A stretch of 64,000 bases of DNA from Gillisella taibaishanensis (lineage in GTDB: Bacteria; Pseudomonadota; Alphaproteobacteria; Rhizobiales; Rhizobiaceae). The number at the start of each line of letters is the position of its first letter. Position 1 is the first letter of the stretch. Shown in pieces: positions 8,566 to 16,291 of the stretch. The stretch lies in contig NZ_MKIN01000020.1 of the NCBI RefSeq assembly GCF_001938985.1, positions 372,001-436,000 of the forward strand, written 5' to 3'. Made by a program: the position numbers and the translations under genes. The notes under the pieces were generated by a model. It had not been told where the DNA came from. It did no database searches and saw only the letters and a program-made list of their open reading frames with translations.

Positions 8566-9879
8566 TTACGCCTGGTCCATTGGTTCGCGCACCAGCAGGA
8601 AATAGCTGGTCGCGCCGAGGAAGGCGATTGCAGCACCGGTCAACAGCGCTGGGACGAAGGAGGAGTATTGCGCGATGAATCCAGTCGCGATTGGCGCCAG
8701 CGAACCGCCAAGAAAGCCGCCAAAATTCTGGAGCGATCCAAGTGACGCGACGCGGTTTTTCGGAGCAACCGCCGTTACCAGCGCCCAGGAGCAGGCTGAA
8801 GCGGCATTGGTGAGAAAAATCACGACAGAAATGCAGAAGATGGCGATGTTGTTGTCCTGTACCAGCGCGGCGGGCACAGTGAAGGCAGCCATGCCGAGCA
8901 TGGCAACCACGACAGGGACTCGGCGGCCTCGAACCGGAGATGCTTCGGTACGCTTGATGATCTTGTCGGAAAGCCAACCGGCGACAAGGCAGCCAATGAA
9001 GCCGCAGAAGAACGGCACGGAAGCCATGAAGCCTGTACGGGCAAGTGTCATATGCCGCTCATTGACCAAATAGGACGGCAGCCAGCTTAGGTAGACCCAA
9101 TTGAGATAGACATTACCGAAGTAGCCGATGATCATGCCCCAGGTCGCCCGATAGGAAAATAGCTTTCCCCAGTCGGCGAGGGTCACCTTCTGCTGCGTCT
9201 CCTCCGTTTCGGAGGTGAGGTAGGCCTGTTCTTGCGCGCTCAACCCCATGGTCTTCGGATCTCTGTAGAGCAGGAACCAGAGGCAAGCCATGATCAATCC
9301 GGCAGCACCAGTGATGATAAAAACCCAGCGCCAGTCGAGAACGATCAGCAGCTGTGTCAGTAACAGGGGCGCAATAGCAGTGCCAAGCGGCGAGGCTGAA
9401 TTGAAGATGCCTGTCGGCACGCCACGCTTGCTCACTGGAAACCAATTGCTGACAACGCGGGCTGCCGACGGAAATTGCGGGGCTTCACCAATGCCAAGGC
9501 CGATGCGGCTCAGAACGAATTGGGTAAAGGAGGTAACGAAGCCGCCAGCAGCTTGCGCCAGAGACCAGAAAACAAGGCCGAAGCCAAGCAGCCGGCGCGG
9601 GCCAAACCGGTCCACCATGGCACCGACAGGCAGCTGTGCCAGTGCATAGCTCCAGGAAAACGCCGAGAGCAGAAGCCCCATTTCACCCAGAGACAAATTC
9701 ATGTCCTCGGCGATGCGATGATTGGCGACAGCAAGTGTGCCCCGGTCCATGTAGTTGATGACCCCAGCGACAACCAAAAGGCAAAGCGCGGTGATTTGCA
9801 TGCGCCTGACACGTGGTGGCGCCTTGGTGCTCACCGCTCCGACGGGAACGACAGGCTTGGAATTAACGATGGTGCTCAT
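8566..9879 (-). CDS. MFS transporter, anion:cation symporter (ACS) type
   Basis: 437 residues with 12 predicted membrane segments. The N-terminus has the ACS hallmark INYMDRGTLAVA (about residues 35-46) and the loop signature GAMVDRFGPRRLLG. Relatives carry hexuronates, galactonate, glucarate or sialate-type acids by proton symport. ATG 9879 follows GGAGGAGAAAC; a GTG- or ATG-led extension of seven residues is rejected because it would remove that Shine-Dalgarno. First gene of an operon with the aldolase and YhcH genes, divergent from the LacI regulator, with a palindromic operator between them. Confidence 0.9.
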   Translation of the reverse strand: MSTIVNSKPVVPVGAVSTKAPPRVRRMQITALCLLVVAGVINYMDRGTLAVANHRIAEDMNLSLGEMGLLLSAFSWSYALAQLPVGAMVDRFGPRRLLGFGLVFWSLAQAAGGFVTSFTQFVLSRIGLGIGEAPQFPSAARVVSNWFPVSKRGVPTGIFNSASPLGTAIAPLLLTQLLIVLDWRWVFIITGAAGLIMACLWFLLYRDPKTMGLSAQEQAYLTSETEETQQKVTLADWGKLFSYRATWGMIIGYFGNVYLNWVYLSWLPSYLVNERHMTLARTGFMASVPFFCGFIGCLVAGWLSDKIIKRTEASPVRGRRVPVVVAMLGMAAFTVPAALVQDNNIAIFCISVVIFLTNAASACSWALVTAVAPKNRVASLGSLQNFGGFLGGSLAPIATGFIAQYSSFVPALLTGAAIAFLGATSYFLLVREPMDQA

Positions 9880-10264
9880 GTTTCTCCTCCTTGATCTCAT
9901 CGGCGGCCAAGGGCGAGAGACCTTGGCCTTCTGATTGCCGAGCCGAAATCAAACGCCGACACGGCAATTGCAGCTCCTCCCCGCAACCGAAATGTAAGCG
10001 CTTACATGATCTCATTTATCTGGGCTGTCAACGGTCGATTTCTGTTCGAGCACCTACGGGCTTGGGCAGTCCGAGAGGGTGATCTTCAATTTCCGGCTTG
10101 CAGCCTCGTGAGATTGATCACGGATATCCGGCACTCTTTTCAAGCCGATCGGCTGCTCCGACTTAGCAACTTGTTCTTCGTTGGGTTTTGCCGCAAACAG
10201 GTCCAGCTTTGCGACCAATGCTTCGGCAAGATCCGTTAGGCTTGGCTACTTGAACGGAGATGCA
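9880..10264. other. divergent intergenic control region (MFS / LacI)
   Basis: 385 bases without a gene, between divergently transcribed MFS and LacI genes. The one clear element is the 16-bp palindrome at 9992-10007. I see no second perfect copy that would suggest a repression loop, and I could not define -35/-10 boxes with confidence. Confidence 0.6.
9992..10007. promoter_or_regulatory. LacI-family operator palindrome
   Basis: Perfect 16-bp inverted repeat ATGTAAGC/GCTTACAT with the central CG typical of LacI/GalR-family operators (core TGTAAGCGCTTACA). It lies 113 bases upstream of the MFS start and 258 upstream of the lacI-type gene, so it is the likely site through which the adjacent regulator controls the catabolic operon. 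Confidence 0.88.
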
Positions 10265-11335
10265 ATGACTGGAAAACTTGGCGAGCCGGGATCACCTATC
10301 AAGCGCAGCCGTGAAGGCAGTGGCAGGGCGCGGTTGGAAGAAGTTGCCCGCCGTGCCGGCGTTTCCACGGCAACGGTGTCCCGAGCATTCAACCTGCCAG
10401 ACAGGGTCTCCCCCGAAACGCGAGAGCGGATTTTTTCGACGGCCAAAGCCTTGGGCTGGGTTCCAAATGCTGCGGGCCGTGCCTTGGCCTCAAACCGCAC
10501 TCACATCGCGGGGGTGATTATTCCGACGCTGGACAACGAAATTTTCTCACATCAGGTCGGTGCGATGCAGCGCGTCTTTGCCGAACACGGACTGAACCTG
10601 CTGATCGCATGTTCCAATTACGATCCGGATCTCGGCTTCCTACAGGCCAAAGCGATGATCGAAAGCGGCGTTGAGGCGCTCGCGCTGGCTGGCGAAACTC
10701 ATCCTCAGGCGCTTTACGACAATCTTGATGCCCTCCGCATTCCCTATGTCCTGACTTATGCCTACCGCGACGGGGCCCCACATGCCATGGTCGGTTTCGA
10801 CAACGAGGCAGCATTCGTTCAGATTACAGACTATCTTCTGGGGCTCGGCCACCGGCGTTTTGCCGTCGTCATGCAGCCGAGCGACAACAATGACCGTGTG
10901 CTGTCCCGGTTGCGCGGGATCAACATCGCCCTGAGGAACGCAGGTCTAACACTGGCACCCAAGCACTTAATCATCGGCAAGGCCAGCTTGGATTTCGGCA
11001 TCAGTTCTGCCCATCAACTCATTGCGGAACCGGCCGCGACGCGTCCTACAGCCATCATTTGCGGCAATGATACCTTGGCGCTGGGTGTGCAGATCGGCCT
11101 CACCCAAGCAGGCGCAGATATTCCTGGCGACTTTTCCATTACTGGTTTTGACGACATCGAACTGGCCTCCAAACTCTCTCCCGCCTTGACAACGATGTTT
11201 GTCGACAACAGGGAAATCGGCACCATCGCTGCGCAGCAACTTGTTCTCTGTCTTGGTAAGGAAAACGCAGCGCCCCAGTCCCATCAGGTGATGACGGTTC
11301 TGCGTGTGCGACAGACCACAGCCGCACCGGCCTGA
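10265..11335 (+). CDS. LacI/GalR-family transcriptional regulator
   Basis: 356 residues. N-terminal LacI helix-turn-helix at about 24-45 (LEEVARRAGVSTATVSRAF), hinge near residues 55-75 (ALGWVPNAAGRALASNRT), then a periplasmic-binding-protein-like effector domain with characteristic GFDDIELA and AIICGNDTLALG segments. ATG 10265 follows ACGGAG; an upstream in-frame start adds 28 unlikely residues. The first 23 residues before the HTH are longer than usual and basic. Divergent from the MFS-aldolase-YhcH operon and almost certainly its regulator through the 9992-10007 palindrome. The inducer is unknown. Confidence 0.93.
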   Translation: MTGKLGEPGSPIKRSREGSGRARLEEVARRAGVSTATVSRAFNLPDRVSPETRERIFSTAKALGWVPNAAGRALASNRTHIAGVIIPTLDNEIFSHQVGAMQRVFAEHGLNLLIACSNYDPDLGFLQAKAMIESGVEALALAGETHPQALYDNLDALRIPYVLTYAYRDGAPHAMVGFDNEAAFVQITDYLLGLGHRRFAVVMQPSDNNDRVLSRLRGINIALRNAGLTLAPKHLIIGKASLDFGISSAHQLIAEPAATRPTAIICGNDTLALGVQIGLTQAGADIPGDFSITGFDDIELASKLSPALTTMFVDNREIGTIAAQQLVLCLGKENAAPQSHQVMTVLRVRQTTAAPA

Positions 11336-11478
11336 CGGCGGGTAAGGGCCTTTTCGTGCGGATGTCGGAAGATGGGTGGGAGCCGGGTTCATCGCCTCTC
11401 CATGTCTGGTCGTCATCATTGACGAAAGGCGGCCGCTGCATCGCCGCGCTGGAGATGTCGTTTATGATCAAAGTGCTA

Positions 11479-12396
11479 TCAGCTTCTTGATAGGCTTTCA
11501 GCGACGATGTGACCGACCGCCGCAAGCACGGCCACCGCGTTTTTATCCATTGGCTTGGCAGGCCGTATCGGTTCAAAATAGGCCGTGACAATCAGCGGAC
11601 CGCGCCCGGCTGGTCCACCGAAGGCAAGGTCGACGTAGGTATGTTTCGTCTTGCCAATACCGGTGCCGGTTTTGTCGCCGGAAACCCAATCGACCGGGAA
11701 ACTCGATCGGATGCGGTCGCGCCCGGTTTTTACGTCTGTCATCCAAGCACGGAGCATCGCGCGACTACCCGCACTAAGGACATTTCCGTGCACAAAAGCA
11801 GCGGTGGTTGCCGCCATTGCGGCAGGTGTCGTGGTATCAAGATCGGTCCCGGGTGGGGTATCGTTCAGATCGGGCTCGTATCTATCAAGCCGGCTCACCG
11901 TGTCGCCAATGGACCGCCAGAACGCCGTGAGTTGTGAAGGACCGCCAAACCGTCGCATCAAGACATTGGCCGCCGTATTATCACTGGTGACAAGCGTTGC
12001 CCTCCCCAAATCCCGCACCGAAAGTCCCTTGTCCAGATTGGCCTTCGTCAACGGACTGACAGGCAGCATGTCATCCTTCGTCCAATGCAGGATTTCATCC
12101 AGATCGATCTGCCCTGCGTCTGCCTTGGCGAGCAGCATGGCAGCCAAGGACATTTTAAACGAACTGGCATGAGTGAAATGCTCGTTCTCGCGCCAGCCAA
12201 ATGCCGTTCCCCTCACGGGATCCAGAACATAGGCCCCGAGGCGACCGTGCGCCTTCTGCTCAAGCTCGCGAAGTTTACTGGCGCTAGTCTTATCTGCTAG
12301 CGCACGTGACAGGCAGCCGGCAATTAGCAACGCAGTTCCACCAAACAGCGCGTTTCGTCGACCGAATGTGGGCGCCGCAATGTGATGTGTCTTCAT
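11479..12396 (-). CDS. class A beta-lactamase
   Basis: 305 residues. All class A catalytic motifs are present: SSFK (S78, K81), SDN (138-140), EPDLN on the omega loop (E174, N178) and KTG (242-244). The enzyme hydrolyses beta-lactams in the periplasm through the S78 acyl intermediate. The N-terminus carries a twin-arginine-like GRRNALFGGTALLIAGC; the terminal LIAGC could also be a lipobox, so it may be Tat-exported, a lipoprotein, or both. No AmpR-type regulator lies next to it. It converges on the LacI gene and its distance from other resistance genes suggests an intrinsic chromosomal enzyme. Confidence 0.92.
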   Translation of the reverse strand: MKTHHIAAPTFGRRNALFGGTALLIAGCLSRALADKTSASKLRELEQKAHGRLGAYVLDPVRGTAFGWRENEHFTHASSFKMSLAAMLLAKADAGQIDLDEILHWTKDDMLPVSPLTKANLDKGLSVRDLGRATLVTSDNTAANVLMRRFGGPSQLTAFWRSIGDTVSRLDRYEPDLNDTPPGTDLDTTTPAAMAATTAAFVHGNVLSAGSRAMLRAWMTDVKTGRDRIRSSFPVDWVSGDKTGTGIGKTKHTYVDLAFGGPAGRGPLIVTAYFEPIRPAKPMDKNAVAVLAAVGHIVAESLSRS

Positions 12397-12738
12397 AGAG
12401 GCAGCGTATCACCGTCAAATTGCGAAGGCTAGATTTCTCAAGTCAGACTGGTGAATTCAGCTACGCAATATCCGGCTCACCTGGAGTTGATTCTAACCGG
12501 GTTGAAAGCCTCGTAATAGACCGTGGAGGAACCTCTCGAGCGCACTCGTTTCGGTGTCGGTAGCCTATCCCGGCAACCGCAGCCTTCCCTGTACTTTAGG
12601 GCCAACAGAAGCCGACTTCACGTTTTGAAATGAACGGTCACCGAAAATGAGTTCCCATTTTGTGTCATCGCGGGCATGTGTTTGTGAAAGTTCGTATGAG
12701 CCATCGCTCCACGAAGCACGAAGTAAAGAGTTGACAGT
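12397..12738. other. intergenic region upstream of the FabMG-like gene
   Basis: About 340 bases with no supportable gene; a minus-strand frame here extends into the downstream gene and looks like its shadow. By eye the base composition is more AT-rich than the flanking housekeeping DNA. No repeat or clear promoter was identified. Confidence 0.45.
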
Positions 12739-14118
12739 ATGGAAAATCCGGTCGCACTGAATCGTCTTTCCGATAACACAGTTTTCCGTAAGGGCGATGT
12801 GTTCGTACTTTTCGGCGAACTGTTCGGTCGCGGGTACGCGACAGGCTTGCTCGACGAAGCCAAGCGGGCCGGAATGGAGATAGTAGGGATTACTGTCGGG
12901 CGGCGCGACGAGAACAACGCATTGCGGCCACTCAACTCAGAGGAGTTGTCGTCGGCTGAAGCCCAATTGGGTGGCAGGATCATCAACATACCTCTTATGG
13001 CGGGCTTCGATCTCGATGCACCCGCAAATGGCCCAACGCCAACCGATCTTCTGGCAAAGATGACGCTTGATAGCTGGGAACACGACAAGCTCGACTGGGA
13101 CTATGTCGGGCAATGCCGTGACCTTGCCACGGCGCGTTTCACCGAGTCGCTTTCAAAGGTCATGACTGTTCTGGACGGGATGATCGCCGATGGTCGCAAT
13201 GTTTTCTTCGCCCACACGATGGCCGGGGGCATTCCGAAGGCTAAGGTTTTCCTCGTCGTCGCCAATCGGATCTACAAGGGAACCGGATCCCGGCACATGT
13301 CATCGCAGAGGCTGATCGACAGTGACCTGGGAAAGCTCATCCTGCAAAATTTTGACGACGTTTCCGCTAACACCTTTCGCCATCTTATTGATTTCAGCGC
13401 AGCGATCCGAGAGCGCGTGGAAGCTTCGGGCGGTCAAGTTCGATATACTGCCTATGGTTACCACGGATCGGCAGTTCTCATTGACGGAAGCTATCGCTGG
13501 CAGACCTACACCAATTACACCCAGGGTTACGCCAAGATGCGGCTTGAGAGCATTGCACAGGAAGCTTGGGCGGCTGGTGTCAAGGCAACTGTCTATAACT
13601 GCCCCGAAATACGGACCAATTCCTCCGATGTATTCACGGGTATAGAGCTGCCCCTGATACCGCTACTGCTTGCATTGAAGAAAGAAAATGGCGGGCAATG
13701 GGCAGATGAGCAGTGGCATGCCTGCGAGCAGCTTTTGGCCGACGGTTTAACCATGAACGATGTACTTGAGACCATCAGCGAGATGCAAGCAAGCGAGGTC
13801 ATGCGCCCGTTCTATGACTTCTCGGTATGGCCCATGGCAAACAGCCAGGCACAGGCCGATTTGACCATCGGCACATCCAGCAAGATCACGCACATGCATC
13901 GGAATAGCAAGCTGATGATCAGCGATCTTCTTAGCAGTCTTGTTGTTGAGGCAACCGGGCAGCTGATTTTCGGCGAAGCTTCCGAACCGTCCGGTCCCGT
14001 CCTGTGGCTCAACCACGATATCGTGGCTAGGCGACTTAACGCTTCCCATTCACAGTCGAAGTCTGCAGGGTCGGCTATGGCTAAAGGTATTGAGTCTTCG
14101 CACCTTGAAGTGGCATGA
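12739..14118 (+). CDS. FabMG-like protein of uncertain function
   Basis: 459 residues, no signal peptide or membrane segment. It resembles proteins annotated as 'enoyl-ACP reductase FabMG family', which came from metagenomic triclosan-resistance work; I recall the N-terminal GDVFVLFGELFGRGYATGL and the HTMAGGIPKAK and YTAYGYHGSAVL stretches from that family, but cannot confirm it here. The N-terminal glycine-rich segment could be a nucleotide-binding loop. The canonical FabI/FabV arrangement is not obvious to me, so the reductase activity should be treated as unproven. It stands alone between the beta-lactamase and BrnA-like genes, with no fatty-acid gene beside it. Possibly acquired, given the AT-richer surroundings. 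Confidence 0.6.
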   Translation: MENPVALNRLSDNTVFRKGDVFVLFGELFGRGYATGLLDEAKRAGMEIVGITVGRRDENNALRPLNSEELSSAEAQLGGRIINIPLMAGFDLDAPANGPTPTDLLAKMTLDSWEHDKLDWDYVGQCRDLATARFTESLSKVMTVLDGMIADGRNVFFAHTMAGGIPKAKVFLVVANRIYKGTGSRHMSSQRLIDSDLGKLILQNFDDVSANTFRHLIDFSAAIRERVEASGGQVRYTAYGYHGSAVLIDGSYRWQTYTNYTQGYAKMRLESIAQEAWAAGVKATVYNCPEIRTNSSDVFTGIELPLIPLLLALKKENGGQWADEQWHACEQLLADGLTMNDVLETISEMQASEVMRPFYDFSVWPMANSQAQADLTIGTSSKITHMHRNSKLMISDLLSSLVVEATGQLIFGEASEPSGPVLWLNHDIVARRLNASHSQSKSAGSAMAKGIESSHLEVA

Positions 14119-14270
14119 AGGTTTCGTGGCAGAGCTTAGAGAGTAGGCGTTTTATCTAAGGAGCCATGAATATTGCGACAAGAATGCACCTTGATTCGAG
14201 CCCTCACGGTGTTTGCGCTCGTTCTCCGGAAGAGTTCAGCATGGTCGCAGGTTCGTTTTAGCTCAAGAGC

Positions 14271-14501
14271 TTAACTGGCCACATTTACCGCGGCTCGCAA
14301 GGTATCGTTTATGCGCTCTTGCCAGCCCGGACCGTCAGCCTGAAAATGAGCGAGGACATCGCTGTCGATCTTCAACGATACAAGCTCCTTTGTGTTGGGG
14401 ATTGCAGGCCGTTCAACAGCCGGCGCTGCGACCTTCTTTGCCGGTTTGAACAACGCCTCGGCTGCGTCTTTCGGATTGGACGGTCGTCGGGGTGTTGCCA
14501 T
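14271..14501 (-). CDS. BrnA-like antitoxin family protein, no BrnT partner
   Basis: 76 residues. The C-terminal 40 match the BrnA ribbon-helix-helix pattern: VSLKIDSDVLAHFQADGPGW then QERINDTLRAAV. BrnA antitoxins bind DNA and neutralise the RNase toxin BrnT, usually encoded just upstream. Here the 300 bases upstream hold no BrnT-like frame, so it is an orphan, perhaps a regulator. The N-terminal part is basic and proline-rich. ATG 14501 is preferred because AAGAGG lies at proper spacing; an ATG at 14507 is also possible. The cold-shock gene follows on the same strand about 300 bases upstream, apparently separate. Confidence 0.7.
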   Translation of the reverse strand: MATPRRPSNPKDAAEALFKPAKKVAAPAVERPAIPNTKELVSLKIDSDVLAHFQADGPGWQERINDTLRAAVNVAS

Positions 14502-14764
14502 GGTCATATCCTCTTGTGTCGTGCGCTTGAGCAGTGCAGCCGGCCAGGTTTCAAGCTGTATGTCCGACACAGCGGTGGGGGTAGCCACATGTCGTGTGGG
14601 CAGCCAAGAACGCAATACTGTTGATAAACTAGTCAGCGGCCCCGCACTCCGCAAGAGATCGCATATCGCGAAGTGAAACTCCGCTGGCTTTCTGGAGCGG
14701 CCCAACTGGTTGCAGGAAGCCCACAGAAAAATAGCCGTCATTTCATTTATGAAACGAAAGAATG

Positions 14765-14797
14765 AACTGGCCCCGCGACAACCGCGGAGCCAGGACA
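14765..14797 (-). terminator. probable terminator of the cold-shock gene
   Basis: Immediately after the cspA-type stop codon the minus strand forms an 11-bp stem with one mismatch (arms 14783-14793 and 14767-14777) and a 5-base loop, followed by TTCATTCTTTC. The T tract is imperfect, so strength is uncertain. Confidence 0.55.
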
Positions 14798-14801
14798 AAA
14801 C

Positions 14802-15005
14802 TCAAATAACGGTAACGTTCTCGGCCTTAGACTTGCCGGTCTTGCGGTCCTGTCCAACGTCATACTCGACTTTCTGACCATCCTGCAGCGAACCGCCGTA
14901 ACCTAAAGCCGAGATGTGGACGAAAACGTCCGGACCACCCTGGTCGGGGGTGATGAAGCCGAAGCCCTTGTCCTGCGCGAAAAATTTGACGGTACCTGTT
15001 GCCAT
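14802..15005 (-). CDS. cold-shock domain protein (CspA family)
   Basis: 67 residues, the standard length of a single cold-shock OB fold. RNP1 is KGFGFITP (residues 13-20) and RNP2 is DVFVHIS (26-32); the start GTVKFF is typical. Such proteins are cytoplasmic RNA chaperones that melt mRNA structure in the cold or in stationary phase. GAGGACACT precedes the ATG at good spacing. It has its own terminator-like hairpin downstream, so is probably monocistronic. Confidence 0.95.
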   Translation of the reverse strand: MATGTVKFFAQDKGFGFITPDQGGPDVFVHISALGYGGSLQDGQKVEYDVGQDRKTGKSKAENVTVI

Positions 15006-15171
15006 AGTGTCCTCGTTAATTGGCTAAGTCTCAATTGTAGCGACCGAGGTCCATCGTTACAAGACGTCATAGCCTCTCGTTTTCCGCACCAGTGATACTC
15101 TTTCTGTTGCGGTGGATCCGGCTCGGTCGCATGGAAGAGGTCAAGAACCGGCCTGATCTTTTTCAGGCGGA

Positions 15172-15345
15172 TCATTTCCTGTGAGACTTGGCAGAAATGG
15201 CGAGACAATAGTCAGCCGCAGCAGAGAAGCCGAAACGGTAGGCTGCGACATAACCAAACTCATTCATATGCTCAGGCTTCAGATCGTAGTGATCGGCGGC
15301 GGCTCTCGCCTTGTTGGCGGGGTAACGCGGAGAGCGGAAGCTCAT
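15172..15345 (-). CDS. small basic hypothetical protein
   Basis: 57-residue frame starting at the ATG at 15345 (MSFRSPRYPANKARAAADHY), with a plausible ordered composition: basic N-terminus and an aromatic/alanine-rich C-terminal half (FGYVAAYRFGFSAAADY). No family recognised. There is no clear Shine-Dalgarno, and the frame continues upstream to a non-preferred start at 15417. It occupies the gap between cspA and the GntR gene, so it may be real but is not certain. Confidence 0.4.
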   Translation of the reverse strand: MSFRSPRYPANKARAAADHYDLKPEHMNEFGYVAAYRFGFSAAADYCLAISAKSHRK

Positions 15346-15411
15346 ATTTTGGGCAGTGAAGTGAACTGCATAGAATTTAATTGACAGCGCGTCGTTGTTC
15401 GCCAATATTCG

Positions 15412-15430
15412 AACCAATTGAGAATTGGTT
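15412..15430. promoter_or_regulatory. inverted repeat, likely GntR autoregulatory operator
   Basis: Perfect 8-bp arms AACCAATT and AATTGGTT separated by GAG, ending 6 bases before the ATG of the GntR-family regulator. Its position over the start region suggests autoregulation. A second perfect copy was not seen before the substrate-binding-protein gene. Confidence 0.6.
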
Positions 15431-15436
15431 TAAAAA

Positions 15437-16174
15437 ATGGTGCAATCCTCAAATCCGCCTGACAATGCCAACTACGCGCTTGAGAAGCTGCGGGAGATGC
15501 TGCGCGCGGGGGGATTTGGTGACGATGGAAAGCTACCGACCGAGCGGGCTTTGGCTGAGCATCTTGGTGTTGGACGTCGAGCTATCCGCCGGGCTTTGGA
15601 AGTGCTTGAGGCTGAAGGCGAGGTGTGGCGACGACAGGGATCGGGCACATTTGCCGGCCCGCGTCCTGGAAATTGGTCCGGCAGTGTGGATGCCATCGTT
15701 GCCGGAACGGACTTCATGGAAATCATGGAGGTGCGGTTACGCATCGAGCCACAGCTTGCCCAGCTTGCAGCTATGCGGGCCAAGCCATCGGAAGTCGCCA
15801 GGATGCGCGACCTTGCCCGCAAGATCATAGACAGCGACGACGCAGATGCCCGGGAGTTATGGGATGGGGCATTGCACAGGCAGATCGCCCAAAGTGCGCG
15901 CAATCAGCTGTTCCTGGCGATTTTCGACATGATCAACCATGTCCGTCAGGATGAAGCCTGGCAGGCGATTCGCGAACGGGCGCGCAGCAACGGTGCAGTG
16001 GGTGTGGCCTATGCCCAGCATGACGGCATTATCGACGCCATTGCCGCTCGTGATCCCGCAAAGGCGGGCGAGGCCATGCTGCAGCATCTGCTGATGCTGC
16101 AGGAGCGATTGGTGCGTGCGACAGTAATGGATCCTATGGCCGGTGAGGCCAATGCTCTCGATTTGGTTGACTGA
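15437..16174 (+). CDS. GntR-family (FCD domain) transcriptional regulator
   Basis: 245 residues. N-terminal winged helix at about 12-70 (LPTERALAEHLGVGRRAIRRALEVLEAEG then RRQGSGTF), followed by an all-helical FCD effector domain (about 90-235) with metal-site-like residues in LWDGALHRQIAQSA and the terminal AQHDGIIDAIAARDPAKA. It directly precedes, on the same strand, the peptide ABC importer and gamma-glutamyltransferase genes and probably controls them. A perfect inverted repeat sits just upstream of its start. FCD regulators usually sense small organic acids or amino-acid derivatives; the ligand is unknown here. Confidence 0.92.
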   Translation: MVQSSNPPDNANYALEKLREMLRAGGFGDDGKLPTERALAEHLGVGRRAIRRALEVLEAEGEVWRRQGSGTFAGPRPGNWSGSVDAIVAGTDFMEIMEVRLRIEPQLAQLAAMRAKPSEVARMRDLARKIIDSDDADARELWDGALHRQIAQSARNQLFLAIFDMINHVRQDEAWQAIRERARSNGAVGVAYAQHDGIIDAIAARDPAKAGEAMLQHLLMLQERLVRATVMDPMAGEANALDLVD

Positions 16175-16291
16175 GTTTGGATCAAGGGTCGACGCGGCTG
16201 AAGGCTGAGCCTTCCAAAACGACGATACACAAAGCCGGCGGCATAAGCCGGCAATCGAACAAGCAGTCTTTTGGCTCAGAGGAGAACAAGT

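Noticed and set aside
12618..13088. Minus-strand frame across the start of the FabMG-like gene
   Set aside because: Overlaps the confident gene and shows no domain.
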